From Hyparrhenia diplandra (lineage: Eukaryota; Streptophyta; Magnoliopsida; Poales; Poaceae): a stretch of DNA of 64,000 nucleotides. The stretch is taken from contig JADLZK010001962.1 in NCBI GenBank assembly GCA_015847255.1, positions 1-64,000 on the forward strand, in the 5' to 3' direction. Shown one piece after another: positions 1 to 12,206 of the stretch. Positions within the stretch are counted from its first letter, which is position 1; each line of letters begins with the position of its first letter. The notes below the pieces were generated by a model, which did not search any database, was not told the DNA's origin, and saw only the letters and a program-made list of their open reading frames with translations. The position numbers were made by a program, and so were the translations under genes.

Positions 1-76
1 GAGTAACATAGGCCACAGGGTTGCCAGTGGCCTCCTGAGCAAGCTACTCCGAAAGTGAACAGATCACCCACAGGCA

Positions 77-3000
77 GCTGACAAGATCACTGTGCTGCCG
101 GGGCAACCAGACGGCGTCGACTTCGACCAGTACAGCGGGTACATGACCGTCGACAAGAAGGAGAACGGCCGGAGCACTCTTCTACTACTTCGTGGAGCGC
201 CGCAGGAATTGCCTCAACAAAGCCGCTCCTCCTATGAAACCAGCGGAGGTACGAAGCTGTATACACATATCTCTTCTCTGAATTGTGGTAGAGCTGTTAT
301 CTGCACACACTGAGTTGTTTTGAACCGAACAACTCAGTGTGCATAATCAACATACATGTACTAGTTCTAGAGTTCGTAACATGTCGATATGCGTGTGTTT
401 CACCATCAGTCCTAACCTGGTAATTAATTACCATTTAGAGACCAGGATGCTCTTCGTTTGGCTGGGCATGCAAGAACTCGGCCCGTTCCGTGTAAACAGC
501 GACAACAAAACGCTGAGCAGAAACAAGGATGCTTGGAATAACCGTAGCCATTCTTCTCTTTCATTAAGTTTGGAAGTCACTGATAAATTAATGTATGAAA
601 CTCTAATGGGATAAAACGGTGTATATGTATGTAGTGGCTAATGTGATCTTCTTGGAATCGCCGGTGGGTGTCGGATTCTCTCACTCAAACATCCTCCGAC
701 TACAGCATCATTGGAGACCAATTGACAGCTGATGACGCGTATTTGTTTTTGGTCAACTGGCTGCAACGCTTCCCTGAATACAAAAGCCGTCCATTCTACA
801 TCTCCGGGGAGAGCTTCGCCGGACACTATTCTGCCTCAACTTGCCGCCAAAAATCCTAATGCAGAACTCCTACAACAGCAAGACAGCCATAAACCTACAG
901 GGCATCTTGGTACCTAATTGATCTTTTTCTTAGTTCATTATTAAAACAGCCGGTTACAATTGCTTGATTTATTATAATATCCTTAATTAATGCATGGTGT
1001 TTGTGTCGTCCTTGTGCTTCAAGGTAGGAAACCCTTATCGACAACAATAGGAACTTCAAGGGCGCAATTGACTACTGGAGCCATGGATTGATGTCAGACG
1101 AGGTCTTTGACAACATAACCAGGCACTGCAATTTTGACGATTCAGATGGTGGTATGCTATGACGCTACGGCTTCGATCGATCCTGGACCAATTGGTGTTT
1201 TTCAACATATATGCTCCAATCTGTGTTGATGCGGCCAACGGAACATATTACCCCAGTGGCTATGTAAAGACAGCGCTTCATAATGTTTCACTTCATATAT
1301 TTGGTTCTGCTAAAATTGACGTTTATATATAACATTTTTTCACATATTGCAGTTACCTGGATATGATCCATGCAGCAATTATTACACCTATGCGTACCTC
1401 AATGACCCAGCAGTACAGAATGCTTTCCATGCTAGAATGACAAGTTGGTCAGGATGCGTAAGATCTTTTGATTGGCCCATCAGGCTAATACTACATTTAT
1501 ATATGCTAGCTATAAGTAAAAGTATGTCATGTTTCACCTCCAAATCATGCGGTTTTTTCAGAAACTTGCACTGGAAAGATGCACCGATTTCCATGGTCCC
1601 AACAATCTCATGGCTAGTTGAGAAGAAGCTACCTGTCTGGTTTTATAGGTAATTTAGTGGCGACTTTTTAGTGGAAACAAATTAAATTATCCAAAGCACA
1701 TATAGTAGTAATATTTATCATACAAATGAATATAATGTCATTATGAAAAAAATTTCAGTGGAGATTTTGATAGCACAAGCAGCCTTCTCGCAACGAGGTA
1801 TTCCATCCATGATCTTAACCTTCGCATCACAACTCCATGGCGTCCGTGGACAGTGAACAAGGAGGTAAGTTCTATACATGCCAAAGTAATGTTTATACCA
1901 TCCTCCGTTGCTGCAAATAGTTTGTGTTCCTTATGTTCAAAATAATTATAATTTACTTTAAATTATTGTTACTAAGGTTTTAGAAAAAGAAAACATGTTA
2001 CTCTCTTTTTTTTTCCAAATTGTAAGTCAATTTGCCTTTTCTAGGTTATTCTTTTTGGTATCCACCTATATCTATAAAAAACTCAAAATGATTTATAATT
2101 CGAAATGGAGATAATATCATTTATAAGCTCAAACAAAGTACAAAGGCATATTTCTTAGAAAATTTAATGAAAGTAATTTGACATTGTAGGTTTGTTTTCT
2201 ATAAACTTAGTTAACATTAGAGGAGTTTGACTTAGAATAACGTGTAAGTACACTAAGAACAAAGAGAGTTACTATTACAAATTTGAAGCTTCGAAAAAGT
2301 CTCCAAGTTAAATTTTATTTTTTTTACAAGACATGCTAGGAAAATTAATAAATCCTAGAAAATATTAAAAAAATAAAAAAAACACCTTCTTAGTTTGTAG
2401 GTTCTAATTATCACCATCACTAATGGGCTATTGGATGAATTATGTTTTCTAATAAATTACCCAATTATACAGTACAACAAATTCATAAGGTAAACGGCTG
2501 GATTTATCTAATTTATCCACATCATGCATATATATAACCCTGAATTTACATCAAAATGAAGCACTTCTGATAATTTAAAATCTTTCAATTTTGTATCTAA
2601 ATTATCTACATCTATTGTTAAGAAATTACCAAAGTCAATTCAAAAGTAAACCTAGATTTATATCTAAATCACTCATATCTGTCATAATGAAAATACTAAA
2701 GTAGCACCTTTAGTTTGTACCTAAATTACCAACTTCCATCATTTAAAAAAATAAAGCAAAATATATCTCAAACCGACCTTGAGCTTCATGCAAGTTTAAA
2801 TGGGCGTACCACTGTAGTATTTAAGAATGCAATCTACAATATTAAAAATTTAGTTTCAATAAAATACAAAATGAGAGTTAAAAGATCGATACAGTAAACA
2901 CAAAGTTTCAAAACCTAAATTGAGGATAAAAAATTATAGCAACTAATAGATTCAAAATTTTTAAATCAAAGATTCATTGTGCCATGAGGCATGGGCTGCA

Positions 3001-3562
3001 ACAACACCCACCATAACTTAAGCTAGGGTTTTAAATAAATGCATATTAAAGGTACGTGAAGGTGTCATGCAGAGGGGGAAAGTATGTATATCAATGAAAA
3101 GACATATAGATAATTAGTTAAACAAATGAATAGAGATTACTAAATGTCTATATATGTATATATTGCATCAAAAATGACAAAAAGCATACAAAATAGTACA
3201 AGTTGTAGGTATTAAAACATAAACATCTAATACATATGTCTTCCAAGGTTCTAGCCCATGTGTGCCAGAGCATGGGTTGATGGACTACTAAGATACATGT
3301 TTTTTTCCTATGGAACTCTTATGCACATCTCATATTTAGAATAAAACCTTACATATATACACGTCTGCAATAAGCTTGGCTCATGAATTTTGATGATTGT
3401 TCTTGCAGGTTGGAGGATATGTTCAGCAATACAAGGGAGGATTCACATTTGCCTCGGTGGAGAGGATCTGGTCATATGGTTCCGTCAGACCAGCCTGAGA
3501 GAGCATTAGTATTATTGGACTCCTTTCTCAAAAGGAGTTCTCCACCATACGTAATGGAGTAG
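77..3562 (+). pseudogene. Serine carboxypeptidase-like (SCPL) gene, many frame breaks
   Basis: Peptidase family S10, alpha/beta-hydrolase fold, normally secreted or vacuolar. Recognisable exon blocks are at about 77-250 (DFDQYSGYMTVD), 466-540 (ELGPFRVNSDNKTLSRN), 639-910 (FLESPVGVGFSHS and the catalytic-serine motif GESFAGHY near 810-830), 1024-1160, 1180-1275, 1352-1458, 1558-1648 (HWKDAPISMVP), 1757-1864 (GDFDS, acid residue) and 3409-3562 (GHMVPSDQPERAL, catalytic histidine; stop TAG 3560-3562). All three catalytic positions remain. The reading frame breaks near 180, 690, 832, 851, 1038, 1154 and 3459, each by one or two bases. The last intron (about 1865-3408) is long and AT-rich. The 5' end (signal peptide) may lie before the window. 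I call it a pseudogene because the breaks are numerous, but other genes here carry similar single-base breaks, so sequence error is possible. Family assignment is secure; the substrate is unknown. Confidence 0.82.
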
Positions 3563-3572
3563 TAATTCCTTA

Positions 3573-3688
3573 GGGCCTTGTTTGGATGCCTATTTTTCCA
3601 CTTCAAACCATGTGGATTGGTGTGGAATTTAAAATTTCACACCAACCCACATGAATTGAGGTAAATACATGGTTATCCAACCAAGCCC
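3573..3688. mobile_element. MITE-like hairpin element
   Basis: The stretch begins GGGCCTTGTTTGGATG and ends CCAACCAAGCCC. These are inverted repeats, and the inner part folds on itself around AATTTAAAATTT (3625-3640 region). It is flanked by TTA and TAA. Size, ends and hairpin fit a short Tourist-like MITE. It lies 10 bp past the SCPL stop codon, so it would sit in the 3' UTR. Confidence 0.6.
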
Positions 3689-3692
3689 TAAT

Positions 3693-5360
3693 GGAATATA
3701 TGATCAATGGCAAACTCAATAAACATGAGCAAAACTCACAATGTTGTACTTCTCATTTAGTATAAGTTTGATTCAAGTTTGCTTTATATTGTATTGTATT
3801 TGGTTATTATAATTAAAACTTCATGTTTTCCCTTAGTAAACATGGATTTTCGGTTTGTGTGATGTGACAAGATTACTACGCACAATGATTGTGCCCTATG
3901 CATGTGAGATAGGGCACTTTTAGCGGTCTATACTTTGTTATCCTGTTTTTCTATAAAACTGGACAACCTTCTGTTTTCTAATGTAATGAGCACGTGTATG
4001 CTTCCATTCTTTAGGTTTCAACACTTATTTCTTTGAATTATTGGTGACAAATTTCTAGAGTTTTTATGCAGTGTTTGGTTTTATGGAAAGCCATTCTATA
4101 TGAAACAATGCATCATGATGAGTATATCGATTAAATTTAATGAAATGACATTGTTCCTCGTACTAGCACTAGTTATCTTTTATGAAGAATGAGGCAATAT
4201 AGATCAACTCATTCCGTAAAACAAACAAAAAAATAAGGGTGGAATTATAATGGACTACCTCATTTCACAATCACACACCAAACAACCCCTAGGCACCGAT
4301 GTGACTGTACCCATGACTTGTGGAAATGGATAGCTTTAAGAAACAAAATAATCCATATATAGAAATTGATTTTCATTCATAGTTCAGTTACAAACTAGAA
4401 CAAAATAGAATTTCAAAACCAAACTCTAACTCTTTTACCCCTCTATGATAGTCCTAGGATATTATCAGTATCAATACAAGCCCTTGGCACTAAAATCAAC
4501 AAAAACACTAATGTTCTATTCGTAGCTAACATTGGCGAAATGCCAATCTACATGCATCCTCGAGTGTAGACCACCTGAACACACTACTCATGCCAACACC
4601 ACTACAAGTCCGTAAATCTATACACCACCGGATATGTCTAGACTATGGTCGGCACCAATGAGATTTAGTGTAAATAGAAAAATAACTAGAAGAATGTATG
4701 GTCTACATCAAAGGTTTGACAAACAATTCATCTGCCAAACCTTATAAAGTTATGGAAACAAAAAGGAACTAGCCAATGGCGGTTGTGTCATGGTGTGCTA
4801 AACAAAATGCATGACGAAAGTTGTGGTGCATGACCATTGAGAGCAAACCAAATAGACTCTAGATCTTTAGCATCTTGATGTAGATGGGGTAAATCTAGAT
4901 CCAAAGCTAAAATAAACATAAGTCTCAACAAGTAAGATTCGATTGAGACAAACATGAAAAAATGCAACTCAAACCTCAAATAGGAGCATCACGTTTTAGA
5001 AATTAGTGGCAGGTTATAACTTATAAGACTTACCATGCCATAGGTAAAGCTGCATAGTGAAAGGAATTAGTTGATGCCCATCACTACTACGTTAACATGT
5101 GATTGGCAATTAACTCAACACTTTTGAGTCGGTCACCTTAGCAAGATCGAGATGGCGATTAGATGGTGATGCATAGTGATAGGAGTTAGTCGATACCCAT
5201 CACTACTTGCCTTTACCTCAAGTTTGGGTGTAGACATGATGATGCTCCCTAAACCATTGGATTAGTGAAATCGTACTTGTTGGTCCACATCGATAGAGGG
5301 GATGGGGATCAATATCTGATGCAATTGATTTTTTGAGCCAAATGCAAAAGTAATGGGAGA
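3693..5360. other. AT-rich intergenic DNA, no gene seen
   Basis: No conserved coding segment is visible on either strand. A weak second MITE-like pair (GTGTTTGGTTTT near 4073, CACCAAACAACCCC near 4277) brackets about 210 bp. Near-identical phrases about a 'spontaneous' repeat (GATAGGAGTTAGTCGATACCCATCACTAC type) occur at about 5055-5095 and 5175-5210, a short dispersed duplication. Confidence 0.5.
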
Positions 5361-7045
5361 TCTTTTGAAAGGTCCCTTGTGGTTTTGGTAATTGAGTGAC
5401 AACATTAGGTGAACTAATAATGTGTGATTGAGATAATACACAGGAGCTTATTGCATATGAGACATGATTCATGTGACCGAGTGGTGAAGATCAAGATGAG
5501 GCTAGGCTTGATGGACCGTTGCAAGTGTGAAGGGCTACTCGAGGCTTTAAAGTCATCGACCGCGAGGCGGGTGAAGCTAGGGCAAGACTTGGCGCCGACG
5601 GACCGTCGCAACGGTGAAGAGCAAGTGAGGTCAAGAACAATAGACCAAGAGGGTCATGTGATGACATGGAGTGGATAAAATCATTCTTGATCGTGTTGAC
5701 GCATGTGTTGCATCGGCACTTGGAGGAGATGGAGCGGAATGGAAATACGCATAAGGCAAAGGTATAGCCTAGGGCATTTCATTTCGCTGGTCATGGAAGC
5801 TTAGAGAAGTTTATGACCGGGTTTAGGATAGATGGTCGTACTATCAAGAGGGGCGATCTTGTTTGCATATAGGTCATCTAGTGCCATTTGAGTGATCTAA
5901 CTTTGCGATGTGTTAGGATCGAGTGGCATGGTGAGTTCAACAGAAAATCCTATGAAAATGATTTTGAAATTGTTAACCCACATGCACATGGTGATGTACA
6001 CTTTGTGGTGTTAGCACATTTGCAAAGGAGAAGTTGTTTCGATGTTACTCAGACACTAGGACTGCCCTTGGAGTAGAATACTACTTTGATCCAGTGTGCT
6101 CTGGATCAAGTAACCATGTGGGTTATGTATTCATCTGATTAAGCTTTCCATAGAGTCTTAGATCATCGAAAATGGAGTTCGGACCAAAGAGTTATGGTCG
6201 TTTCATCGGGCGTTGGTTCCGCTAAAGGGGCAGCAGAACGCTGCGGTGGACGCGCCCAGCTGGTTTCTAGCGCTGTCCGGGTGCCTATCAAGCGTGGCAG
6301 GTGTGAAAGGTCCTAAATGGCTAGAGGGGGTGAATAGCCTCATAAAATTTCTACAAAACACTAGAGCAACTTGTTAGACAATAACAAAGCGATAATAGCG
6401 GTTGCACTAGCTCTACTTGTCTACAAGCCTTCTAATAACAATTCTAGTCATTTATGTCTCTATGTCACTCAAAAGCTATGTCTCTACTTCTCTACCTAGG
6501 TGATCAAGCTAGATTGTTCTAAACAAGGCTAAGAGGCTAAACAATCTATACAAGTCTACACAAGCACAATATCTAAATCTAAATCTCCTATAAAGAGCGC
6601 CCCACTTGGGGAGTTTTTCTCGAGGTTACGATTAGCGGAGTTTAATTGGTAACTGCAATCCAAACACAGCCGAAACATGTGCATGCAACGTCTTGGATTG
6701 GCATTCACGCCAGAATACTAGTGGATGGACCATGCATGCATGTAAGGTTTTGATTTTCAGTAGTTAATTGCCTCGGTATCCTGCGTACGCGGTACACCAC
6801 ATATCTCGGCCGAATGGAAAAAGGCATGTACGCCACTTATAACGGACTGGAGGGAGTAATAATGACTGTCATGCATCCGTTCGGTTCCGTGGAAAACAGC
6901 TCCGTCGCCCACCCGTACTCCAGCGTCGCTTCTCTCTCACCGTCCGCCTCCTTTGGTCTTCCGCCCACTCACAACTCCAACTCCACTATACTTGAATGCA
7001 TGCATGATCATCAATTCGCAGCGGCGCCGATCCCATGTCAGCTGC

Positions 7046-7053
7046 TATTTATA
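7046..7053 (+). promoter_or_regulatory. TATA-like box
   Basis: TATTTATA lies 26 bp before the ATG at 7079. With the upstream CATGCATG motifs it looks like a plant core promoter, but the ATG is too close for a normal leader. Confidence 0.35.
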
Positions 7054-7078
7054 AGCCTCAGCTCGCTCCCTGGTGAAG

Positions 7079-7273
7079 ATGAACTACCCAACATCCGCCG
7101 TCTTCTACTACGCCCTCATTTCCTGTTCCGATCAGCAGGAAGGATCAAGACGCTGCGGCGAGCGGTGCAGTCCTGTCCACCGCCGGCGACGCAGGGTTCG
7201 TGGCGTCCCTGTCCTCTACCCGTCGGCACCGACGCCATCAACTCCTGACCTAGCGTCACTCAGGGTAGGCTAG
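7079..7273 (+). CDS. Small gene fragment, unrecognised
   Basis: An ATG at 7079 opens a 64-residue frame that begins with a hydrophobic stretch (AVFYYALISC, about residues 7-16) like the start of a signal peptide, then becomes Arg-rich. A different frame over 7140-7248 reads DAAASGAVLSTAGDAGFVAS, which looks more protein-like, so a frame break near 7135 is possible. I recognise no family. It is enclosed in a solo LTR, which argues for a captured or broken gene fragment rather than an active gene. Confidence 0.25.
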   Translation: MNYPTSAVFYYALISCSDQQEGSRRCGERCSPVHRRRRRVRGVPVLYPSAPTPSTPDLASLRVG

Positions 7274-10200
7274 CTGTGGTGGCTCCCGGCGGCAACGGTG
7301 TCTGGGCTGACACCTCTGCATGGTTGCGTTGATGGAGACGGATCGCACTGGCAGTTTCAGAATTCGGAAGGCAAATTTTTTGATCGATTTTTGTGTATGT
7401 TGAAAATTTGTTCGTGTGAATTTTGTAAGCCGAATGCACAGCTCTGTAAGGTGTTTTTAATCCTGTGATATTACTGCCAGACCAAATGGTTTCATATCAG
7501 TAGAAATGTTGATAATTTGTGATATTAGTACTCAAATTATATGATTATTTGATTTTAGTTCACGTAGTACGGTTTGCGGAAAGTAATTGTTGGACCATCA
7601 GTACATATTGTTTTTTTATCTAGCCATCGGTAGCCCGACATCCCCACTCCTTTTTTTAATCTCCAGGCCAGCATGTGAATTACAGCCGATGGTAAATTGG
7701 GTTAGGATAGGATAGGATTGTATGAATATTCTCCTTTTTTTACACAAAAATTGAGTGGTTCAAGGTGATTGAAGAGAGTTTTTTTTCTTTTTATACAGTA
7801 TATATAGAATATAATATAGTAATGCTACGCTATAACAAATTTCATCTTAAGAAAATAAATCTCGCAGCAAGATACTAGCCATTCATTCATCTTCTAATCC
7901 TTAGTAGTTATATATTTCTCCCTGCATACCAGCGCAACGCAGCAGCGAATTCTCTAGTGTATATCAAAGTAAATGCAAGATAGAGAGGAGGTTTTATACC
8001 AATGTGTCGAGGCAAGTCAACCAATCTTTGTAGGATGAATATCAATATGAACAATGAAGCCAATCACCAAAGTATGACAAGAGACAAATGGAGACACAAT
8101 GATTTACCCCCGAAGTTCACTTGAGCACCCTCAAGCTACGTCTCTGTTGTGCCAACCTTCTCACGTGAGGGGCAAGGTGGAGCTCACTCTAGCCAAGTGC
8201 CTTTAGGCTACTTGCACCCAAAGCAAATGAGAGGTACCCAAGACACGAGCAATATATTACTTGCAATTTGTCGTCCCGACGAGGATGCACGGTCCTCTCA
8301 CAAATCAACCGGGAGGTGGCCAAGAACAATCTCCTTCTCTTACCAACGCCTCCACCAATCACCAAGCCCGGCTAGGAGTGGTGCTCTCCAAGAGCAATAG
8401 GAAATCCACGGCTCACAACGATCCCCAAGTGCCACTAGATGCAAAGATCAAAGCAAAGTGCACTTGAATCACCTCAACTCACTAGAATGATGCTCACAAG
8501 CAAAGAGAGTGAGGCGGAGGGACTTTGCTCAGCTCTAGAGGTGTTAGGAATGATTTCAAATGACCAAGAGACCTCACAAAGCCGGCCAAACACATATATA
8601 TTGCCCCCATCACGAAACGGAGCCGTTGGGAGGAAAACCACGTTTTCGCGGGCTGACCGGACTCGTCCATGAGTCCGTCGAAGCTTCCGTCAGAACCGCC
8701 AAGCCCGTGCCCACCCGACACCCGGGGGGATGCGTCCGTTCAACGAGTCGGTCATGACGGACTCACAAAATCCAGCGTCCGGTCGAACACGAAACTTGAC
8801 CCGAAAAACATGCTCTCGAATCCCACCGGACTCGCCCGACCGGACGCTCGGTCGAGCCCATCGCGTCGGTCAAGCGTCCGGTCGTAGGGTCCGGTCAGGC
8901 TTGAGCTGCGAAAACTCGTCGTTTCTCCGTCGCCTTTGCTTCGACATGCTATCCAACAAGTATACCAACTTGAGCATGAGGAATAGCATGTTTTCACCAC
9001 CACGATGCATCCGGCGCAATAGAAAATAGGCGTTTCATTTTCTCAAACCATCACCGCCAAGCAAATGTGCCAACACCACCACGTGTACATCACCAAGTGC
9101 TCGTGTGTTAGCATTTTCACAATCAATTTGAAGGTTGGGTTAGCTCTCTAGGTTAGAATGCATGCAAATGATTTTGAACCTAGAGGCACATGAGGACCGA
9201 TATATACGAAAAGTTTTCCCCTCTTTATAGTACGGCTTATCGATCCTAAATCACTCACACCCTCTATGGTGTCTTGAGTGCAAAATCAAAATGGCCCTAT
9301 GGATATACCTTTGCCTTGAGCCCATTTTGATCCACAAACCACTCAAGTTGCGCACTTGATCATCATTTGGATCACCTCGACCCATCCACCATGACCACCA
9401 TGCACCAACCTTGGCTTGACCAATCTCCAACTAAATCAAACACTTAGCATAGAGAGATTAGTCCTAGGATGTCACTAATTAGCCAAAACAAATCTAGAGA
9501 TCTTCAAGGTGCCAATGTGAGCGGTGGCGTGTTTGCTATTAAGCATGGGCGTGGTCTCGGTTCCCCTGGCGCGTGCATGTTGTCGACCGTTGGAGATGAG
9601 CGGTCGAGTTTGAAGAAGGTGGCACATGGATGGCTCGAAGGCGTGGACACCGAGCACCTAACACGTTCGCTTGTCCCGCTTGTGAGTCCGCTGCTCCGCG
9701 CAGGCTTTGCTTGGCAGCGGCTCTTTTGGCTCTTGGGTTATAAATTGAGGAAGTGTCGGCCTTGATCAGGTTGAGCACCTTGGGGACTTTGTGTCCACGT
9801 TTGAGAGTGTTCGAGAGACCTCCTACTCACATATGTTTGGTAGTGATCATCCGATTGTGTGAGAGATCGATTTCTAGTGTGTTGCGTTGAGAGATCGCAT
9901 TCGTGGCACTAGGTGATCGTGTTATAGCCCGATGTGCTTATTTCTCTTGGAGGTTGCCACCTCCTAGATGGCTTGGTGGCAAGAGACTCGTCGGCTAACG
10001 CAAGGGAGATTGTGCGGTGTTCGAAGGAGGATTTGTGAGAGGTTCGTGCTCACCTCGCGAGGGGATCGTGAAGAGCAACACTACTAGGACACCGTTGAGT
10101 ACCACCCTTGTGAGTGGTGTCTTGGAGAGCCTTGAGGGGCCAACTAGAGGACAACCACCTAGTCCAAGAACCATCGAGGTGTTGGTCGACACAACGAGGT

Positions 10201-10827
10201 GTAGGGGGGAAGTTGGCAAGCTTTCTGAGACCTCGGTAAAAAAATCACCGGTGTCATGTTGTGTCCACACTTCGCGGTGGTTTGCATTTTCTTGACCACA
10301 AGCTTTGTTCTTATATTCATATTTATATTGTGCTTGTATTTGTGAAGTAGCTCTTGTAATTAGTAGCTTGTGTAGCTCTCGCTTGTCTTCTTGCTTGTGT
10401 AGCTTGAAGTTGTGTTGTTGTAACTATCTAGCTTGTGTAGCTTATTTAGTTACTTTCTTAGTTTGTGTAGCTAAGTAATTTGAGCCTTTGGGTTAGGCGT
10501 GTGTCGCCTTGTCCATTGTGCATCTAGTGAGCTTAGGTAGGCTTTGTGCTTTTGCTCATCAAAATTGTGTATGAGCTCACCATTGCTTGAAGTACTAGTG
10601 CTTAGGTTTATGTGACCTTGCATTAGAATTGATTAGGAGCTCAAGCTAGGCTTGTCACCTCATTTATCTTGTGTAGGTTCTTTTGTGGGGTGATTTAGAG
10701 TCATAGTTAGAGGATGAAGTCTTGGCTAAGCAAATAGTTTTATTTCCGCATTATATTCGGTTATCCATCGTAATTAGTTTTAGAAAGGAATATTCAACCC
10801 CCCTCTAGTCCCCATCTTGACCCTTCA

Positions 10828-11081
10828 AATACAAGAAAGATATATTTGAACCCAAAAAAAAAGTTCAATTAGAAAGATCATCCGGGACATGGGATATCAC
10901 TAAACCAACGTTCCCTATATGAGTGGCCCAAAGTGTGTTGATGCGAATTAAGTCACCACACTGGTAAAGAGCTAGATTGGTGGATATAGGTGGGCCAAAG
11001 ATTAGCCAAGCTGACCCTCAAGTTGGTTGATGGCTATAGTGTGCTCTACAAATGAAGTGCCTCCAACGATGACCGTGATAC
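10828..11081. other. Intergenic, no gene seen
   Basis: Short spacer between the outer LTR and the long-TIR element. No coding or repeat signal was recognised. Confidence 0.5.
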
Positions 11082-12206
11082 GAGACAATGGAAATTATGC
11101 CATTATGGCCGAGCTTCACAATTTTGCCATCTCACAATATGGATTCGATGCATTTGCCATTATCAAGCGAGCTACACACACTAAAATGCCCTAGGACAAA
11201 TTTGTTGCCATTCCCTTCCCACTTTGCCCCTCGGCCTTATCCACCATGGGCGGGAGACGGACGCCGCCAGCCACGATTTATCGCCCGATTGTCGATGCCT
11301 CCTCCTTCCCGCACAAGGTGCGGTGCCGTTGTAGAAGCACAGGTCTGCGCGCTCGTCCTTGTCCCCAGCGGACTAGAGCCATAGGCAGGGGCAGCGAGGA
11401 CTCGTCGTCGCATGGCAACCTGGGCCTTATCCATGGAGGAGACAAGCTTCCCCTGTGCGGCACGCCTGGCACTTGCCACCCGTGTCCGCGACGCTGCTAC
11501 CTCCGCAAGGGGACGCCTCGTCATGCTTTGGAAGCCACCGCAAGCACCGGTTGAGCCCGTGTCTACCCTACCTTGCGATGCCTGGCTATAAAAGCTACAA
11601 TGCGTCTGCCATGGCCACCCTCTACATCTTACCAAAATTCTCCATGAGTGAGCCATCTTGTTTCGATTACTTATAGCAATGAATGACCAAGGGTAGGGGT
11701 TGTATTTGATGATCCCGCCACCGTTGTCCGACATGCATGGCTGCAAAGCTGAGAACGGGCATGGACAAAGCTACCATCCACAGCCCTGGCAGGCATGTGT
11801 GACGCCTCGTCAAGCTTGTTCGAACCCCATTTGCACGTAGGCCACCAAGGTTGCTTTGTCTTTGTTGGCGGCGGGACGAGACGGAGACGAGCTCCGTAGG
11901 TGCAACTTTAGGGTTCTACCCACGGCCACCGCCGTCGCAGCTCTAGTATGCCGCCACCGTGGACGTATCCACCACAAAGATGCAGCCGCCGGCGATCAAG
12001 CATCGGCAGCATCGATCTTCGTGAAGACCGCATGAATGAGGAAGAAAGGAACAAGGGCATAACAGGAATGGAATTATGGAATTTAGGCATAGGGCATTCT
12101 AGCTGTCGTGTCAAGCTTGATAATGGCAAACACGTGAATCCTATTTGTAGGATGGCAAAAGTGTGAAGCCCATCTTTGATAATGGAAAAATTGTCATTTT
12201 CTTCTC
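11082..12206. mobile_element. Long-TIR DNA transposon, Pack-MULE-like
   Basis: About 135 bp at the left (11082-11220) and right (12045-12206) are inverted copies. Matching blocks include CCATTAT, GCTTCACAATTTTGCCATC against GCTTCACACTTTTGCCATC, TTTGCCATTATCAAGC, and ATGCCCTA. The 0.8 kb between them is GC-rich and has open frames on both strands but no transposase. Long TIRs with gene-like GC-rich cargo are typical of non-autonomous Mutator-like elements that have captured host sequence. The 9-bp target duplication could not be found, so the superfamily is an inference. Confidence 0.6.

Larger units (their letters stand above)
6580..7965. other. Non-LTR insert inside the inner LTR
   Basis: This 1.4 kb stretch does not resemble the LTR on either side. 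It contains a promoter-like part with CATGCATG (RY-type) motifs near 6735 and 7003-7010, a TATA-like box, a short ORF, and an AT-rich tail. No terminal repeats or target duplication could be resolved, so how it entered the LTR is unknown. Confidence 0.45.
6304..9506 (-). mobile_element. Solo LTR (inner copy) with 5-bp target duplication AGGTG
   Basis: The + strand reads TGAAAGGTCCTAAATGGC at the left and AATCTAGAGATCTTCA at the right. The right end is the reverse complement of an LTR start related to the outer copy, so this LTR lies in the opposite direction. It is flanked on both sides by AGGTG (6299-6303 and 9507-9511), an exact 5-bp duplication. The LTR sequence is itself interrupted around 6580-7965 by non-LTR sequence containing a gene-like fragment. 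No internal retroelement domain is left. The part at 8600-8900 is rich in CCGG-type repeats. Confidence 0.72.
5366..10827 (+). mobile_element. LTR (outer copy), split by a nested LTR
   Basis: The segment starts TGAAAGGTCCC and ends GACCCTTCA, giving TG...CA ends with short inverted repeats typical of a grass LTR. The two halves, 5366-6303 and 9512-10827 (about 2.25 kb together), read in the same direction and are interrupted by an inner LTR. No gag or pol reading frame is present. The 3' half holds the T-rich run with repeated 'cttgtgtagct' seen in such LTR 3' ends. A matching 5-bp target duplication for this outer copy was not found (TCTTT left, AATAC right), so it may be a recombined or truncated copy. 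Confidence 0.6.

Noticed and set aside
6304..10827. Ends TGAAAGGTCC and GACCCTTCA first looked like terminal inverted repeats of one DNA transposon of 4.5 kb.
   Set aside because: The AGGTG duplication around 6304-9506 and the two collinear outer halves are better explained by one LTR nested in another.
11237..11746. 169-codon minus-strand frame.
   Set aside because: It lies inside the GC-rich cargo of a long-TIR element, with equally open plus-strand frames and no recognised motif.
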